Shown here piece by piece: positions 8,211 through 18,500 of a DNA stretch of 64,000 nucleotides. How positions within the stretch are numbered: position 1 is the first letter of the stretch; every line of letters begins with the position of its first letter. Made by a program: the position numbers and the translations under genes. The notes beneath the pieces are model-generated. The model saw only the letters and a list, made by a program, of their open reading frames with translations, made no database searches and was not told the DNA's origin. Origin of the DNA: a virus; the IMG/VR virus record IMGVR_UViG_3300035459_000118, positions 34,972-98,971 of that record; one strand, given 5' to 3'.

Positions 8211-8667
8211 TAAAGGTGCAAAGCCGGACCCGGTCAGGCAATTTGAAAAGCTTTCCGCCGGCAAAAATAAAGAAGAAGTTCGAGAACTGGAAATGGCGAT
8301 GCTTACTCCAGAACCAATTCCACAATACGTCGGCGAAGAACAACGGTATATCATGAACAGCGAATTTACCGTGAAAATGGTCTTTGCCTCACAAGAGGAC
8401 ATGGACTTCTTTGGTCGATTCATACCAATTGCCAACTATATGGAAAAATCTATAACCGACCTCAAGATCATGTTCGACCTTTTCCGTTCTATAGATGCCG
8501 GCAAAATTTCTTATGATAAAAAGACCGGAGTTTTTCAAATAGAAGCAGAAAAGTCAATAGAGTTACCAAAACTCCCCACCCCTCCATCTGCAAGAACAAT
8601 TATTGAAGGAGTAAAAATCATTGGAAACGACACAACAACACCCATTAAACGATTCTTCCGCCGTTAA
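8179..8667 (+). CDS. Hypothetical protein with C-terminal KRFFRR tail
   Basis: A 162-residue protein of unknown function. It starts with GTG 8179 (AAGGAGA at 8164-8170) and overlaps the clamp-loader gene by 32 nt. The middle (about 55-95) is rich in Phe and Met, and the end is a disordered proline-rich stretch finishing in IKRFFRR. The same kind of ending occurs in the 13363 and 20339 proteins, which suggests a shared binding tail, perhaps for the clamp. Location in the replisome operon supports a replication role. Confidence 0.75.
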   Translation: MATKRIEEFLSKGAKPDPVRQFEKLSAGKNKEEVRELEMAMLTPEPIPQYVGEEQRYIMNSEFTVKMVFASQEDMDFFGRFIPIANYMEKSITDLKIMFDLFRSIDAGKISYDKKTGVFQIEAEKSIELPKLPTPPSARTIIEGVKIIGNDTTTPIKRFFRR

Positions 8668-8685
8668 ATAGAAAAGAATATAAAA

Positions 8686-9567
8686 ATGCCAAGACCCCAT
8701 AAATATAAGAAAAGACAAAAAGACCTAGGTGGTCCTTGTCCAATTTGTGGAGAACCAAGGAAACTATATAAAAAGACTTGTTCAAAAGAATGCAGTTCTA
8801 CCTTGAAGTCTAGAACTTTAAAGAAAATGTATGATTCTGGAGAATTAGATTTTTTAAAAGATATTCAAAAAATAGTTGGGACTGGGAACCTTGTCGCATT
8901 TAACAAAACAGAAAAAGGCAGAGAAAATGCTTCTGTTGCTTGCATAAAAAGAAATACAATCCATGGGAACCCTACAGAGAAAGAAACAATACGAATAAAG
9001 ATAAGTTCTTCTAGAAAAGAAGGATTGGCTTCTGGAAGAATTCAAAATCCAATGTTAGATCCGATAAAAGCCAAAGAAGCTGGGAGAAAAAGAAAAGCTG
9101 CCTATGATTCTGGTGAAAAAGTTCACCATATGAAAAACCCCTTAGTGGTAAAAAAAGTAAGCGAATCTCTCAAAAAAGCCTATGCATTAGGGAAAATAAC
9201 CCCAAATAGTGTTGTTTATCGGTGTCATTACCATAGAGGTTGGTATGTTGATAAGAATGGTAATTTCCAATTTTATGCAAGCAATTGGGAATTTTTAAGA
9301 ATGGAATTTTTAGATAGCTGTACAGATATAAAATGGAGAAAAATTAGACAAGAATACCGAATCCCATATATCGATATGACAGGAGTACATAGAACCTATT
9401 TTCCGGACTTCGAGGTTCAATTTGGTGATAAAATAATTATAGAAGAAATTGGAATTCATACAGAAGAAAAACAACATAAAATAAGATGTGCTAAGGAATA
9501 TTTTAATAACAAAACAGAAATTTTTGTTGCTCTTGGAGGAAACCAATTAAATGAAAGAACTTGGTAA
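8686..9567 (+). CDS. Putative homing endonuclease (zinc finger + nuclease domain)
   Basis: A 293-residue, AT-rich gene unlike its neighbours. It has an N-terminal zinc-finger-like CPICG...CSKEC (residues about 18-37), a middle region of short basic repeats resembling NUMOD3 DNA-binding helices, and a C-terminal domain with FYASNWEF and YFPDFEV...IIIEEIG followed by lysines. The last part fits a PD-(D/E)XK or EDxHD nuclease core. It lacks a strong ribosome site and overlaps the radical SAM gene by 17 nt. A free-standing homing endonuclease is the best reading, although the exact nuclease family is uncertain. Confidence 0.65.
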   Translation: MPRPHKYKKRQKDLGGPCPICGEPRKLYKKTCSKECSSTLKSRTLKKMYDSGELDFLKDIQKIVGTGNLVAFNKTEKGRENASVACIKRNTIHGNPTEKETIRIKISSSRKEGLASGRIQNPMLDPIKAKEAGRKRKAAYDSGEKVHHMKNPLVVKKVSESLKKAYALGKITPNSVVYRCHYHRGWYVDKNGNFQFYASNWEFLRMEFLDSCTDIKWRKIRQEYRIPYIDMTGVHRTYFPDFEVQFGDKIIIEEIGIHTEEKQHKIRCAKEYFNNKTEIFVALGGNQLNERTW

Positions 9568-10996
9568 AGATATTGACCCGCTGGAAATAGAAATCAGAAC
9601 AACCGCACAACGATGGCTCAATAATAACAAGAACCTTTTAATTTCTGGAAGTGACTACCAAAGCCCAAGAATTAGCAGTGAAATCCCTGATTGCAGTATG
9701 CCGCTCAGCATGGATACGTATAAATTTTGTTCTCTAAGTTGTTGTTATTGTTTCAGTTTTTTCTTTAAAGCAAATAATCCAGCAATAAAAAATTCTGAAA
9801 CAGGAATGGATCTTACCAGTATTAATGCAAAAAAATTTATAGCTGCAATTTCTGGAAAACCTATTGACAGTCGTGGAGCTATGATGCATAAGCTTTTCTA
9901 TAACCGTAAATTTCTTTTACACATAGGAGGATTGGCTGATCCCTTCTGTAATTTCGAGGCAAAAAACGGAGTAGGCTATGAAATAATGAATGCTCTGGGT
10001 GATTTGAACTACCCCACTTTATTCTCTACCAAAGGAGCCAATGTTGCATTAAGCAAAAAGTATACCGACCTCTTCGAAAGGTATGCCAAACAAAACAACT
10101 TCGCCTTTCAAGTCAGCATGGTGACCAATGATAAAAACATGGCTTCCAGGGTAGAAATTGGAGTCCCATCCCCAGAACAAAGAATCGAATTGATTCGTCG
10201 ATATAGTGCTATGGGGTATTGGACAATCCTCCGGTTACGACCTTATATTATTGGTATTACCGACGAGTCAATCGACAGTCTCCTGGAAGATGCTCTGGCA
10301 GCTGGCATCAATGCAATCAGCATGGAATTTTACGCTCTTGATGCAAGGGCTTCAGGGGAAGCCAAAAAACGCTACGATTGGCTCGGAAAGATCGTTGGCG
10401 CCAAGAACCTCATGGAATACTTCGCTCGACTTTCTCCCGGTGAACGTGGGGGATATCGTCGGTTGAATCGTCTTGTCAAAGAAATCCATGTCAAGAAGGT
10501 CTACAAGTTCTGTATCGAACATGGCCTAGAGTTTGGTTGTTCAGACCCTGATTTCAAGGAACTCACCACGACCGGATCATGTTGCGGGATGCCAGACAAA
10601 TACGAAAAGAATCATCTTCTGGAAAACTGGACCCGCCAGCAGATGACATTCCATCTTAAGGAAGCAAGAAGAATCTATCATTTAACCGGCAAATTGAATA
10701 CTTTCCGGTTTACCCAGGTATACAAAGACGAACCATATTTTGACTATCCTGGCCTAAGTCACGATCATGTTTGTGAAACAAGTATGTGCGCAGCCGACCG
10801 GGTAAACCTTACTTACCGTAGAATCCTACGCAACTATTGGAATAATCTCCGTTCGTATGCTGCTCCCCAAAACTACTTTCATGGGAAAGTCATCGCTTGC
10901 GGGATGGATGAAAACAAAGATTTGATCTATACGTATAATCCTATGCCGTATGAGAAACATTGGGCTGAAGAGGGGATTGACTTGAAAGGAAAGTAA
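9551..10996 (+). CDS. Radical SAM enzyme, spore-photoproduct-lyase-like family
   Basis: A 481-residue radical SAM protein. The [4Fe-4S] motif CSLSCCYC (CxxxCxxC, about residues 60-67) is intact. The barrel carries FSTKGANVALSKKY and the pattern VSMVTND...SPEQRIELIRRY, characteristic of the SPL/Rv2578c-type branch. Two more cysteine groups near residues 330-350 (GCSDPDF, TGSCCGM) could hold a second cluster. GGAGG at 9535-9540 supports ATG 9551. The product is unknown: DNA photoproduct repair or radical modification of a base are possible. It sits directly before the exonuclease and the inositol/modification cluster. Confidence 0.8.
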   Translation: MKELGKDIDPLEIEIRTTAQRWLNNNKNLLISGSDYQSPRISSEIPDCSMPLSMDTYKFCSLSCCYCFSFFFKANNPAIKNSETGMDLTSINAKKFIAAISGKPIDSRGAMMHKLFYNRKFLLHIGGLADPFCNFEAKNGVGYEIMNALGDLNYPTLFSTKGANVALSKKYTDLFERYAKQNNFAFQVSMVTNDKNMASRVEIGVPSPEQRIELIRRYSAMGYWTILRLRPYIIGITDESIDSLLEDALAAGINAISMEFYALDARASGEAKKRYDWLGKIVGAKNLMEYFARLSPGERGGYRRLNRLVKEIHVKKVYKFCIEHGLEFGCSDPDFKELTTTGSCCGMPDKYEKNHLLENWTRQQMTFHLKEARRIYHLTGKLNTFRFTQVYKDEPYFDYPGLSHDHVCETSMCAADRVNLTYRRILRNYWNNLRSYAAPQNYFHGKVIACGMDENKDLIYTYNPMPYEKHWAEEGIDLKGK

Positions 10997-11562
10997 TGAG
11001 TAAGTGCATTTTCATCGATACAGAAACTACATCCGCCAATCCCGATAGGGGTGGGCTGATTCAACTTTCAGGGATCATTGAAATTGATGGCACAATAGCC
11101 GAAGAATTCGATATTCATACCAACATTTTCAAGAATGACGAAGTGACAGAAGAAGCCCTTCAAACAAATGGATACACATTGGAACAAATCTATGGCTTCT
11201 CCCATCCCAACAAGGCTTTTGTCGAATTTAGAAAGCTCCTCGAAAAATATGTTGACCCGTATAATAAGGCTGACAAATTCATTGCCCTGGCCTATGTTGC
11301 GAATTTTGACAATACAGTCCTAAGAGAATGGTTTCGTAAAAACGGCTCCCAGTATTTTGGCAGTTATTTTTGGCACCCTTGGATTGATATATTCAATCTT
11401 GCGGCCTATTTATATCAAGACCAACGAGCGCAATTTGAGAATTTCAAAATGAAAACCGTTGCTGCTTATTTGGGAATTGAATGTGATCAAGAGCAATGCC
11501 ATGGAGCACTTTACGACACGAAAATTGCCCGGCAAATATACTACAAATTAACGAGTCAATAG
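10996..11562 (+). CDS. dnaQ: DnaQ-like 3'-5' exonuclease (DEDDh)
   Basis: A 188-residue proofreading-type exonuclease. Exo I is FIDTET (residues 6-11), Exo II is the ANFDNTVLREWF segment, and Exo III is HGALYDTKIA, whose histidine and aspartate place it in the DEDDh class with Pol III epsilon. The start overlaps the stop of the radical SAM gene (TAATG). It probably proofreads for the C-family polymerase encoded at 15545, which lacks its own exonuclease domain. Confidence 0.9.
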   Translation: MSKCIFIDTETTSANPDRGGLIQLSGIIEIDGTIAEEFDIHTNIFKNDEVTEEALQTNGYTLEQIYGFSHPNKAFVEFRKLLEKYVDPYNKADKFIALAYVANFDNTVLREWFRKNGSQYFGSYFWHPWIDIFNLAAYLYQDQRAQFENFKMKTVAAYLGIECDQEQCHGALYDTKIARQIYYKLTSQ

Positions 11563-11571
11563 GAGGAGAAA

Positions 11572-12669
11572 ATGGGAAACAAAAAAGTCAGGGTCGCTAT
11601 CATCGGGGTTGGGAACTGCGCATCGTCATTGGTGCAAGGTGTGCACTATTATCGGAATGCCAACGAAAAAGAAACAGTCCCAGGATTGATGCATGTCAAC
11701 TTGGGAGGGTACCATGTGAACGACATCGAATTTGTTGCAGCCATCGACGTTGCCGCAGCCAAAGTAGGCAAAGATCTTAACGAGGCGATCTTTGCCGGCG
11801 AGAATAATACGATTTGTTTTGACCAAGGACTCGTCAATATCCCAAGCGGAGTTACCGTCCAGAGGGGAATGGTCCATGATGGCATTGGGCAGTATCTCAA
11901 GGAGGTCATCCCAATTGCTCCTGGGTCGACCGAAGATATCGTTCAGCTGCTGAAAGACACCCATACCGATGTGGTCGTGAACTATTTGCCGGTCGGTTCC
12001 GAAGAAGGAACAAAATGGTATGTAGAACAAATCCTGCAAGCCGGTTGTGCCATGGTCAACTGCATTCCTGTTTTCATCGCCTCGGCACCGTTCTGGTCAA
12101 ACAGGTTTAAGGCAAAAAATCTTCCCATTGTGGGGGATGACATCAAATCGCAGGTCGGAGCGACAATTACGCACCGGGTATTATCGTCTCTGTTTCAGGC
12201 TCGGGGAGTCCGCCTTGACCAAACATACCAACTAAACTTTGGTGGCAATACGGATTTCCTCAATATGCTGGAACGTGGCAGGCTGGAGTCAAAGAAGATT
12301 TCCAAGACCAGTTCAGTCCAGTCTACTATGGAAAAGGAATTGAACTGTAACGATATTCATGTCGGTCCTTCAGACTATGTTCCGTTCCTCACCGACCGTA
12401 AGTTCTGTTACATCCTCATGGAAGGAACCACGTTCGGCAATGTTCCCCTGAAGCTCGAACTCAAGCTCGAAGTCTGGGACAGCCCCAACAGTGCCGGCGT
12501 CGTGATTGATGCCGTCAGGTGTGCAAAATTGGCTTTTGACAATGGGGTGTCAGGAGCCTTGAAATTACCCTCGGCCTATTTCATGAAACACCCAGCCGAG
12601 CAAATCGAGGATACCATTGCGAAGCTGAAGCTGGAAGAATGGATCAAAATGATTGGAGAAAAGGAATGA
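11572..12669 (+). CDS. ino1: Myo-inositol-phosphate synthase (Ino1, prokaryotic type)
   Basis: A 365-residue NAD-dependent isomerase converting glucose-6-phosphate to inositol phosphate. The N-terminal Rossmann motif is [14 protein letters not shown]. The family signatures [35 protein letters not shown] and [16 protein letters not shown] are all present, and the length matches full bacterial or archaeal enzymes (~360 aa), so it looks active. AGGAGG lies just before the ATG. Such a gene is rare in phages. It overlaps the FkbM gene and belongs to a run ending in a phosphatase-kinase fusion, pointing to use of inositol by the phage rather than general host metabolism. Confidence 0.93.
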   Translation: MGNKKVRVAIIGVGNCASSLVQGVHYYRNANEKETVPGLMHVNLGGYHVNDIEFVAAIDVAAAKVGKDLNEAIFAGENNTICFDQGLVNIPSGVTVQRGMVHDGIGQYLKEVIPIAPGSTEDIVQLLKDTHTDVVVNYLPVGSEEGTKWYVEQILQAGCAMVNCIPVFIASAPFWSNRFKAKNLPIVGDDIKSQVGATITHRVLSSLFQARGVRLDQTYQLNFGGNTDFLNMLERGRLESKKISKTSSVQSTMEKELNCNDIHVGPSDYVPFLTDRKFCYILMEGTTFGNVPLKLELKLEVWDSPNSAGVVIDAVRCAKLAFDNGVSGALKLPSAYFMKHPAEQIEDTIAKLKLEEWIKMIGEKE

Positions 12670-13370
12670 AAACAATACCAGGATTTGAGTTTCGGGAAGA
12701 TTCTAATGCAGACATACGAGCCTTTTCCGAAGCTCGACATGACTGGAAATTGTTTACGTTCCCTGGAGAGGCAAGGGTCTTGGACTTGGGTGCCCATATA
12801 GGGATATTTGCCTATTTTGCGGCACCCAATTGCCGTAAACTCTTGTGTGTAGAACCATCACGAGAATCGTTCAATATCCTCGAACGCAATGCCAAGCTGA
12901 TAAAAACCGTATTCCCAGCAGTGGAAATAGAAACACTTCCCGCTGCAGTGGTTCAAAGCGAATTGAACGGACAAAAAGTCCAGCTTTACCAAAAGAAAAA
13001 TTCCGAAACCAGCGACACCCTCCTCCCAACTAGGGGGAGGGTCGGAAGTTCAACCATGGGGGTAGGCATCCTGGAACTCTGCAAAAGGTTCCTCCCCACC
13101 ACAATCAAATGTGACATAGAATGTTCCGAATACAATGTCATCCCAGAAATCCTGTCATTCTCAAGCATACTGGAAATTGGGATTGAATTCCACCGGCTCC
13201 AACAGGGAGACAACTTGGAAAGGGCTAAAGCCATTTCCGAAGCCATCATCAATAACTGGGGAGGAGGCCATGTTATTATTAAACCTCCTGTTTTTGACAA
13301 AAAATATTGGAATACTGTAGCCATATACAGGCGTAACCTTTCCTCAAGATTCAGGAAGAACAATGGATAA
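12666..13370 (+). CDS. FkbM-family SAM-dependent methyltransferase
   Basis: A 234-residue class I methyltransferase. Motif I is [13 protein letters not shown], followed by CVEPS, and the FkbM-like block [10 protein letters not shown] is near residue 155. ATG 12666 overlaps the ino1 stop (ATGA) and has GGAG upstream. FkbM enzymes usually O-methylate sugars or sugar-like hydroxyls. Next to ino1, an inositol or modified-base hydroxyl is a reasonable guess for the acceptor. Confidence 0.85.
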   Translation: MKTIPGFEFREDSNADIRAFSEARHDWKLFTFPGEARVLDLGAHIGIFAYFAAPNCRKLLCVEPSRESFNILERNAKLIKTVFPAVEIETLPAAVVQSELNGQKVQLYQKKNSETSDTLLPTRGRVGSSTMGVGILELCKRFLPTTIKCDIECSEYNVIPEILSFSSILEIGIEFHRLQQGDNLERAKAISEAIINNWGGGHVIIKPPVFDKKYWNTVAIYRRNLSSRFRKNNG

Positions 13371-14481
13371 ATCCGTCGAAAGCGTCAGGAAAATTGCCGC
13401 CGAAGCCGATCAATGGAAGAACTTTGCCGATTTTTGTCGACTTGAAATGGCGGTAGGTGGGCCAGACCCTCACATGAAGTTGACCGCAGCAATGTGCAAT
13501 CTAGATTCGTGTCCCTGGTCAGAAAAGGCATGGAGGGGACTTTGTTACCTTGGAGTTTACAATGTTCCCACCGCCGAGCAAATATGGAATGCGTGGCACT
13601 TTGAGCGATCTATCATTGAGAGGGAAGAATTTCTTCCTTGGTTTACCAAACACTGGCAAGGGATTGCGCTCCGTCGGGAGCGTAAAAGTGCCCGTAGCCC
13701 AATCAAGATGGCAAAGTATTTTGAAACCGCTTCTGCTTGGCTTTCTGAAGCACTCCTTGATAAAAAAGAAGGGATCGGATGGATCGGAGGGATGAAAGAT
13801 TTATCCCCTTTTGACCGTTACGAATTTGCCTGGGAGAATGTCCAGCAAATATACTCGATGGGTCGCTACATTGCTTTCAAGTATCTTCAGTATGGGATGC
13901 AATATCTTGATTTCCCTATCAATCTGCAAGATATCCGAGCAAAAGGAGGATGGTCTCCTCGTGCCATGTTGGCAATTCTTTGGCCAGATCAGGCAGTTCC
14001 TATCCTGGGAGGGGATTCTCCAGAAGAAATTGCAGTTGTTGATACGTATGCTGCGAAAACAAAAGCATATTTATTAGAAGGGTATGGAGTAGACCTCTCT
14101 TGGTATAATTTGCAGGTCTTGCTATGCGACTACAAACAATGCTATGTTGGGAAAAGGCAATTCCCAGGGAGAAGTCAAGATAGTGAAATTGCCTATGCCA
14201 AGAAGATTGAAGATTATTGGGGAGGCGATACAATTATGTGGGAGGCTCGCTCCATGATCTTTCCTCATCAAGCCCTAGGAGAAATGAATGGTTGGTATTC
14301 TGTCCGTGAAGAATTAGGCAAGGTCCTTTACGACCATGGATATATGTGGTCTGATCTGATTTACGATTACAATCTTTCAAAAACCCGTCTTGCTACTCCA
14401 GTGAAACACGGGGAGAAGCCAGGGAAAAGTCAAAAAACCCTAGCCTGGGAGTCAGGATTCGGGAGGTTTTTTAAAAAGTGA
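13363..14481 (+). CDS. Possible DNA base hypermodification transferase (aGPT-Pplase / amino acid:DNA transferase-like)
   Basis: A 372-residue, mainly helical protein. Segments such as GGPDPHMKLTAAM, YLGVYNVPTAEQIWNAW, GGWSPRAMLAILWP and NLQVLLCDYKQC recall the family around alpha-glutamyl/putrescinyl-thymine pyrophosphorylases and amino acid:DNA transferases in phages with hypermodified thymine. I cannot confirm this without a profile search. It overlaps the FkbM gene upstream and shares a GTGA junction with the phosphatase-kinase gene downstream, matching known hypermodification operons that pair a kinase with such a protein. It ends in FGRFFKK, like the tails at 8667 and 20878. Confidence 0.45.
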   Translation: MDKSVESVRKIAAEADQWKNFADFCRLEMAVGGPDPHMKLTAAMCNLDSCPWSEKAWRGLCYLGVYNVPTAEQIWNAWHFERSIIEREEFLPWFTKHWQGIALRRERKSARSPIKMAKYFETASAWLSEALLDKKEGIGWIGGMKDLSPFDRYEFAWENVQQIYSMGRYIAFKYLQYGMQYLDFPINLQDIRAKGGWSPRAMLAILWPDQAVPILGGDSPEEIAVVDTYAAKTKAYLLEGYGVDLSWYNLQVLLCDYKQCYVGKRQFPGRSQDSEIAYAKKIEDYWGGDTIMWEARSMIFPHQALGEMNGWYSVREELGKVLYDHGYMWSDLIYDYNLSKTRLATPVKHGEKPGKSQKTLAWESGFGRFFKK

Positions 14482-15542
14482 GCACCTTAAAGGTCCATAC
14501 TATTATTCCCGGAAAACTATACCAGAGAGGGGAATTTGTTAAACTCTCATTGAAAGAGAAGTTGAGCGAACTACAAAGGCTCAGGGTGAATATCATCGTC
14601 AACCTCTGGAATATCCCAGACATTCTTTTGAAGGATGAAATTCCTTATTATTATCACCTTCCAATCCCAGACAGCACCATAAAAGATAGTCAGTTATTGC
14701 TACATACCGTAAAAGAAGTTGCGCAGCTAATCAAAAATGGTGGAAATGCTATTGTTCATTGTCATGCTGGAAGAAACAGGAGTGGGTTGTTCAATGCTTT
14801 GTTGTGTATGAACTTATTGGGGATGTCGGGTACCGAGGCAATAGAACATGTCAGAAAACGCAGACCAAATGCGCTGGCGAATGAAAACTTCGTGAAGTTT
14901 ATTCTTGAACAAGGAGAAAATAAGATGCTCACGCGTAGAATAATCGCCATTGGTGGAGTCCCAGGAACAGGAAAAACCTGTTTGGTCAGAAAATTAATGG
15001 AGCCGGAAGATCAATGGGGTTGTTGCGAACTTGCAAAACTCTTGGTTGCCGAATATAACAAAACACTCAATTTATACGTTTTGGGGAAATACGAAAAAGG
15101 CGAGGTTTTCGCTGGAACCGATCGGCTTTCCATGGCCGTCCAGCCAGAAGCACAAAAATGGGTTGAATCAAGTTGTTCCAATATCCTTTTCGAAGGAGAC
15201 CGGCTTTTCAATGGATCTTTTCTGAGCTTCCTTTTGACCTTGCCGAATACTGAATTGCTCGTGATTTACCTGAAAGCCTCAGAATTTGAACTGAGGAAAA
15301 GATATCAACAACGAGGTTCCGACCAATCCTTACAATTCCTGAAGGGAAGAGAAACAAAATACGCCAAAATCAGACAAGATATGAGGCTCCGAAAATTCAG
15401 TTGCGAGTTTGCCCATGAAACCCCAGAAGATACAAAAAAGATCATTGCCACTGTTCAAGCCTTTCTTTCCACTGGAACTTTACCCCCTACATTGCAAACC
15501 GCTGCCCCCACAGGAATCATGAGCTTCCTTAAAAAGAGGTAA
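14478..15542 (+). CDS. Dual-specificity phosphatase fused to P-loop kinase (HMU-DNA-kinase-like)
   Basis: A 354-residue fusion starting at GTG 14478, which overlaps the previous stop. Residues 1-145 are a tyrosine/dual-specificity phosphatase domain with the intact active site HCHAGRNRSG (Cys95, Arg101). Residues about 150-330 are a P-loop kinase with Walker A GVPGTGKT (160-167), a GTDRLSMAVQ segment and FEGDRLFNGSF. The kinase resembles phage kinases acting on 5-hydroxymethyluracil in DNA, but the substrate is inference. PTP-type domains also include inositol-phosphate phosphatases, notable beside ino1. An internal ribosome site at 14911-14916 could start a kinase-only product. It ends in SFLKKR. 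Confidence 0.75.
   Translation: MSTLKVHTIIPGKLYQRGEFVKLSLKEKLSELQRLRVNIIVNLWNIPDILLKDEIPYYYHLPIPDSTIKDSQLLLHTVKEVAQLIKNGGNAIVHCHAGRNRSGLFNALLCMNLLGMSGTEAIEHVRKRRPNALANENFVKFILEQGENKMLTRRIIAIGGVPGTGKTCLVRKLMEPEDQWGCCELAKLLVAEYNKTLNLYVLGKYEKGEVFAGTDRLSMAVQPEAQKWVESSCSNILFEGDRLFNGSFLSFLLTLPNTELLVIYLKASEFELRKRYQQRGSDQSLQFLKGRETKYAKIRQDMRLRKFSCEFAHETPEDTKKIIATVQAFLSTGTLPPTLQTAAPTGIMSFLKKR
14911..14927 (+). promoter_or_regulatory. Internal ribosome-binding site and ATG at the domain junction
   Basis: AAGGAG at 14911-14916 stands 8 nt before an in-frame ATG at 14925, exactly between the phosphatase and kinase domains. It may yield a free kinase as well as the fusion. Confidence 0.5.
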
Positions 15543-15544
15543 CA

Positions 15545-18500
15545 ATGTTTACACACCTGCATGTCCATAATCACTTCAGCTACCTCGATGGCTTCGGTAC
15601 CGAAGAAGAATACATCAAAAGAGCCAAAGAACTCGGAATGACACATCTTGCTATCACAAATCACGGGAACGTGGATGGCAATATCAAATTTCAAAAAGCC
15701 TGTAAGAAAGCTGGGATCACCCCCATCCATGGGTGCGAACTCTATGTTATTCCTGATGAATATCAAAAACCCAAAGGCGAAAAAAGAGGACATATAATCG
15801 TCCTTGTTAAAAACGCGAAGGGATGGCAGAATCTTTGTCAAATGCTCACCATCGCCCACCTTGAGGGCTTCTACTATAGGCCTCGCATCGGATACAAGAA
15901 TTTTCTGGAACGGTGCGAAGGGTTGGTCGTTCTGACAGGCTGTTCTTCTTCGTTTTTAGCAAAAGACACCACCGACAAAGCACTTGATTTCGTTTCCGCA
16001 TTGTATGACAAAATAGGGTCAGATTTATATCTGGAAACAATGCCCCACCGTCTGGAAGAACAAGACAAACAAAACGCTCTGTGCCTCGATTTTCAGGGAC
16101 AAGTAGGAAATATTAAGCTAGTTGCCACCAACGACTGTCATTATATCCATCCCGATGAAGCCGAATCCCAAGAAGTTCTTTTGGCAATTCAAACCAAAAA
16201 GAAATGGTCAGAAACCGACCGTTATCGCTTTACTATCAGAGGGCTTTACCTCAAGTCAGAAGAAGAAATGCGCCGAGCATTCAAATTACAAGCAATTCTC
16301 TCTGATTCCCAAATCGATCAGGCATTTGCTTCAACGATGGAAATAGCTGAAAAATGCCAATTTCTGATTCCTAAACAGGACATCTCTCTCCCAAAAGTTC
16401 CTGGATATGAAAACGAAGACCCAGGGAAATTTATATGGGACCTAGCCGAGAAGAAACTCTTAAAAATCAGCGAAAATTGGTCGACTGAAAAGATCAATAT
16501 ATACTTGGACCGGCTTTCAGAAGAATGGAAGTTGATAAATTCAAAGAACTTCAGTCAATATTTTATGATCATCTGGGAATTAACTTCTTGGTGCCGTAAG
16601 AATAAAATACCCGTTGGCCCTGGCCGTGGCAGCGTAGGAGGGAGCCTTCTGGCTTATCTTTTGGAAATCACTACGTGTCTAGACCCCATTGAGTATCATC
16701 TTTTGTTTTCTCGTTTTATCGCAGAAGACCGTATTGATTATCCTGATATCGACTTAGACTTTGCCGATATAGAACGTCTTAGAATTCGCGAACATCTTGA
16801 AGCCCTTTATGGGAAAGATCACATTTCCTCCCTTTCCACATTCACAACAATGAAAGGAAGGGGTTGTGTTCGTGATGTTTGCCGGGTATTTGAAGTTCCA
16901 ATATACGAAGTCGATGCATTGGCAAAATCTATTTTTGAAGACCCAGAATCAGATGAAAGTGGCGTTGAAAATGTTTTAAAAAACACCGATTTTGGGAAGG
17001 TATTTCTTGAAAAGAACCCCAAGGTATGTCAGCATATTCTAAAGCTGGAAGGTCAATGCCGTGGAGCCGGCCAACATGCAGCGGCAATAATGATTTCCGG
17101 AGAAAGCCTCCGCAACGGGACAAGAGGCAACCTTGTCATGCGCTCCGAGGAAACCGTCACCAATTGGGATATGGGGGACTCTGAATACGTAGGATTAATG
17201 AAACTCGATGTCCTTGGGTTGAATACCCTTTCCGTATTAGAAGAAGCCAAACGGCTCATTATCAAAAACTCAGCAAAAACAGGGTTTGATTTCGACTCAA
17301 TCCCATTGAATGATGAAAAAGTTTACCAGAGTCTTTATGAAGGAAACACCAATGGAGTTTTTCAGTTTTCAGCTTGGGCGACTACCAATCTTGCCAAACA
17401 ACTTAAAGCAACCAATATTTTTGAACTCGCCGACATCATCGCCCTAGTAAGGCCAGGTCCAGCAGACAGCGGACAAACCGACTTGTATATTAAACGAAAG
17501 AACGAAGGGTTGGAATGGCAACCAAAGCATCAAATTTATGAAGAAATAACTAGGAATACTTTTGGCATCATCGTGTATCAAGAACAAGTAATGGAAGTTA
17601 TTCATAAGGTCGCTGGATTACCTTATGCTACTGCTGATAAGATTCGCAAGATCATTGGTAAAAAAAGAGATGTTAAAGAATTCCAGCCTTATAAGGATGC
17701 CTTTATACAAGGTTGCGCAAAGATGAAAACCCTCTCCCATAAAGAGGCTGAAGAATTCTGGGAGATGCTTGAAAAACACGCACACTATAGTTTTAACAAA
17801 TCCCATTCTATCGCCTATGCCCTTATCGGTTATTGGACTTCTTGGATAAAGGTCCATTTCCCCGTTGAATTCATCTGCGCTTCTCTTACTTACGGTTCAG
17901 AAAGCAAGAAAGAAGATCTCCTACAAGAAGCCTTCGATATGGGGTTGAAAATCATTACCCCCAAAATTGGTATTTCTGATGCAACAGTATGGGTAGCAAA
18001 AGACGACTCCCTCTATATCCCATTCAATGAAATAAAAGGGGTCGGAGATACGACCGCCAAGAAACTGAGTGAGGTTAAAGAAGCCGCAATTCCTATACGC
18101 AAGGGCTTCTTTTGGCCAACCAAGCAAATTAAAGCTCCTCAAAAATCGGTTAATAAAAAAGTAGACTCATTGCTTGCTCAAATTGCCGAGGCTGAAAATA
18201 CTTCTAAAGATTTATCGGAATTCTTCTCTTTCAAAATCCCTTCTGATCGGCAAAAAAATTACGATATTCTGAAAAGAACTATACCTCAATTTGACGGGAA
18301 CAAAAGATGGTTGAACCTCGATGTCCCTGAAATTAAAAGCAACCAACCATTAATTTATGAAAAATCTTTTGTCCCAAAACGATCGCTCGGAAGATGTAAC
18401 GATTGCGAACTGCACAAGGAATGCGACGGTCCAGTCCCATCTTCGCCAGGAATATTCAATGTCGGAATAATAGGAGAGGCTCCAGGATTTGATGAAAATC

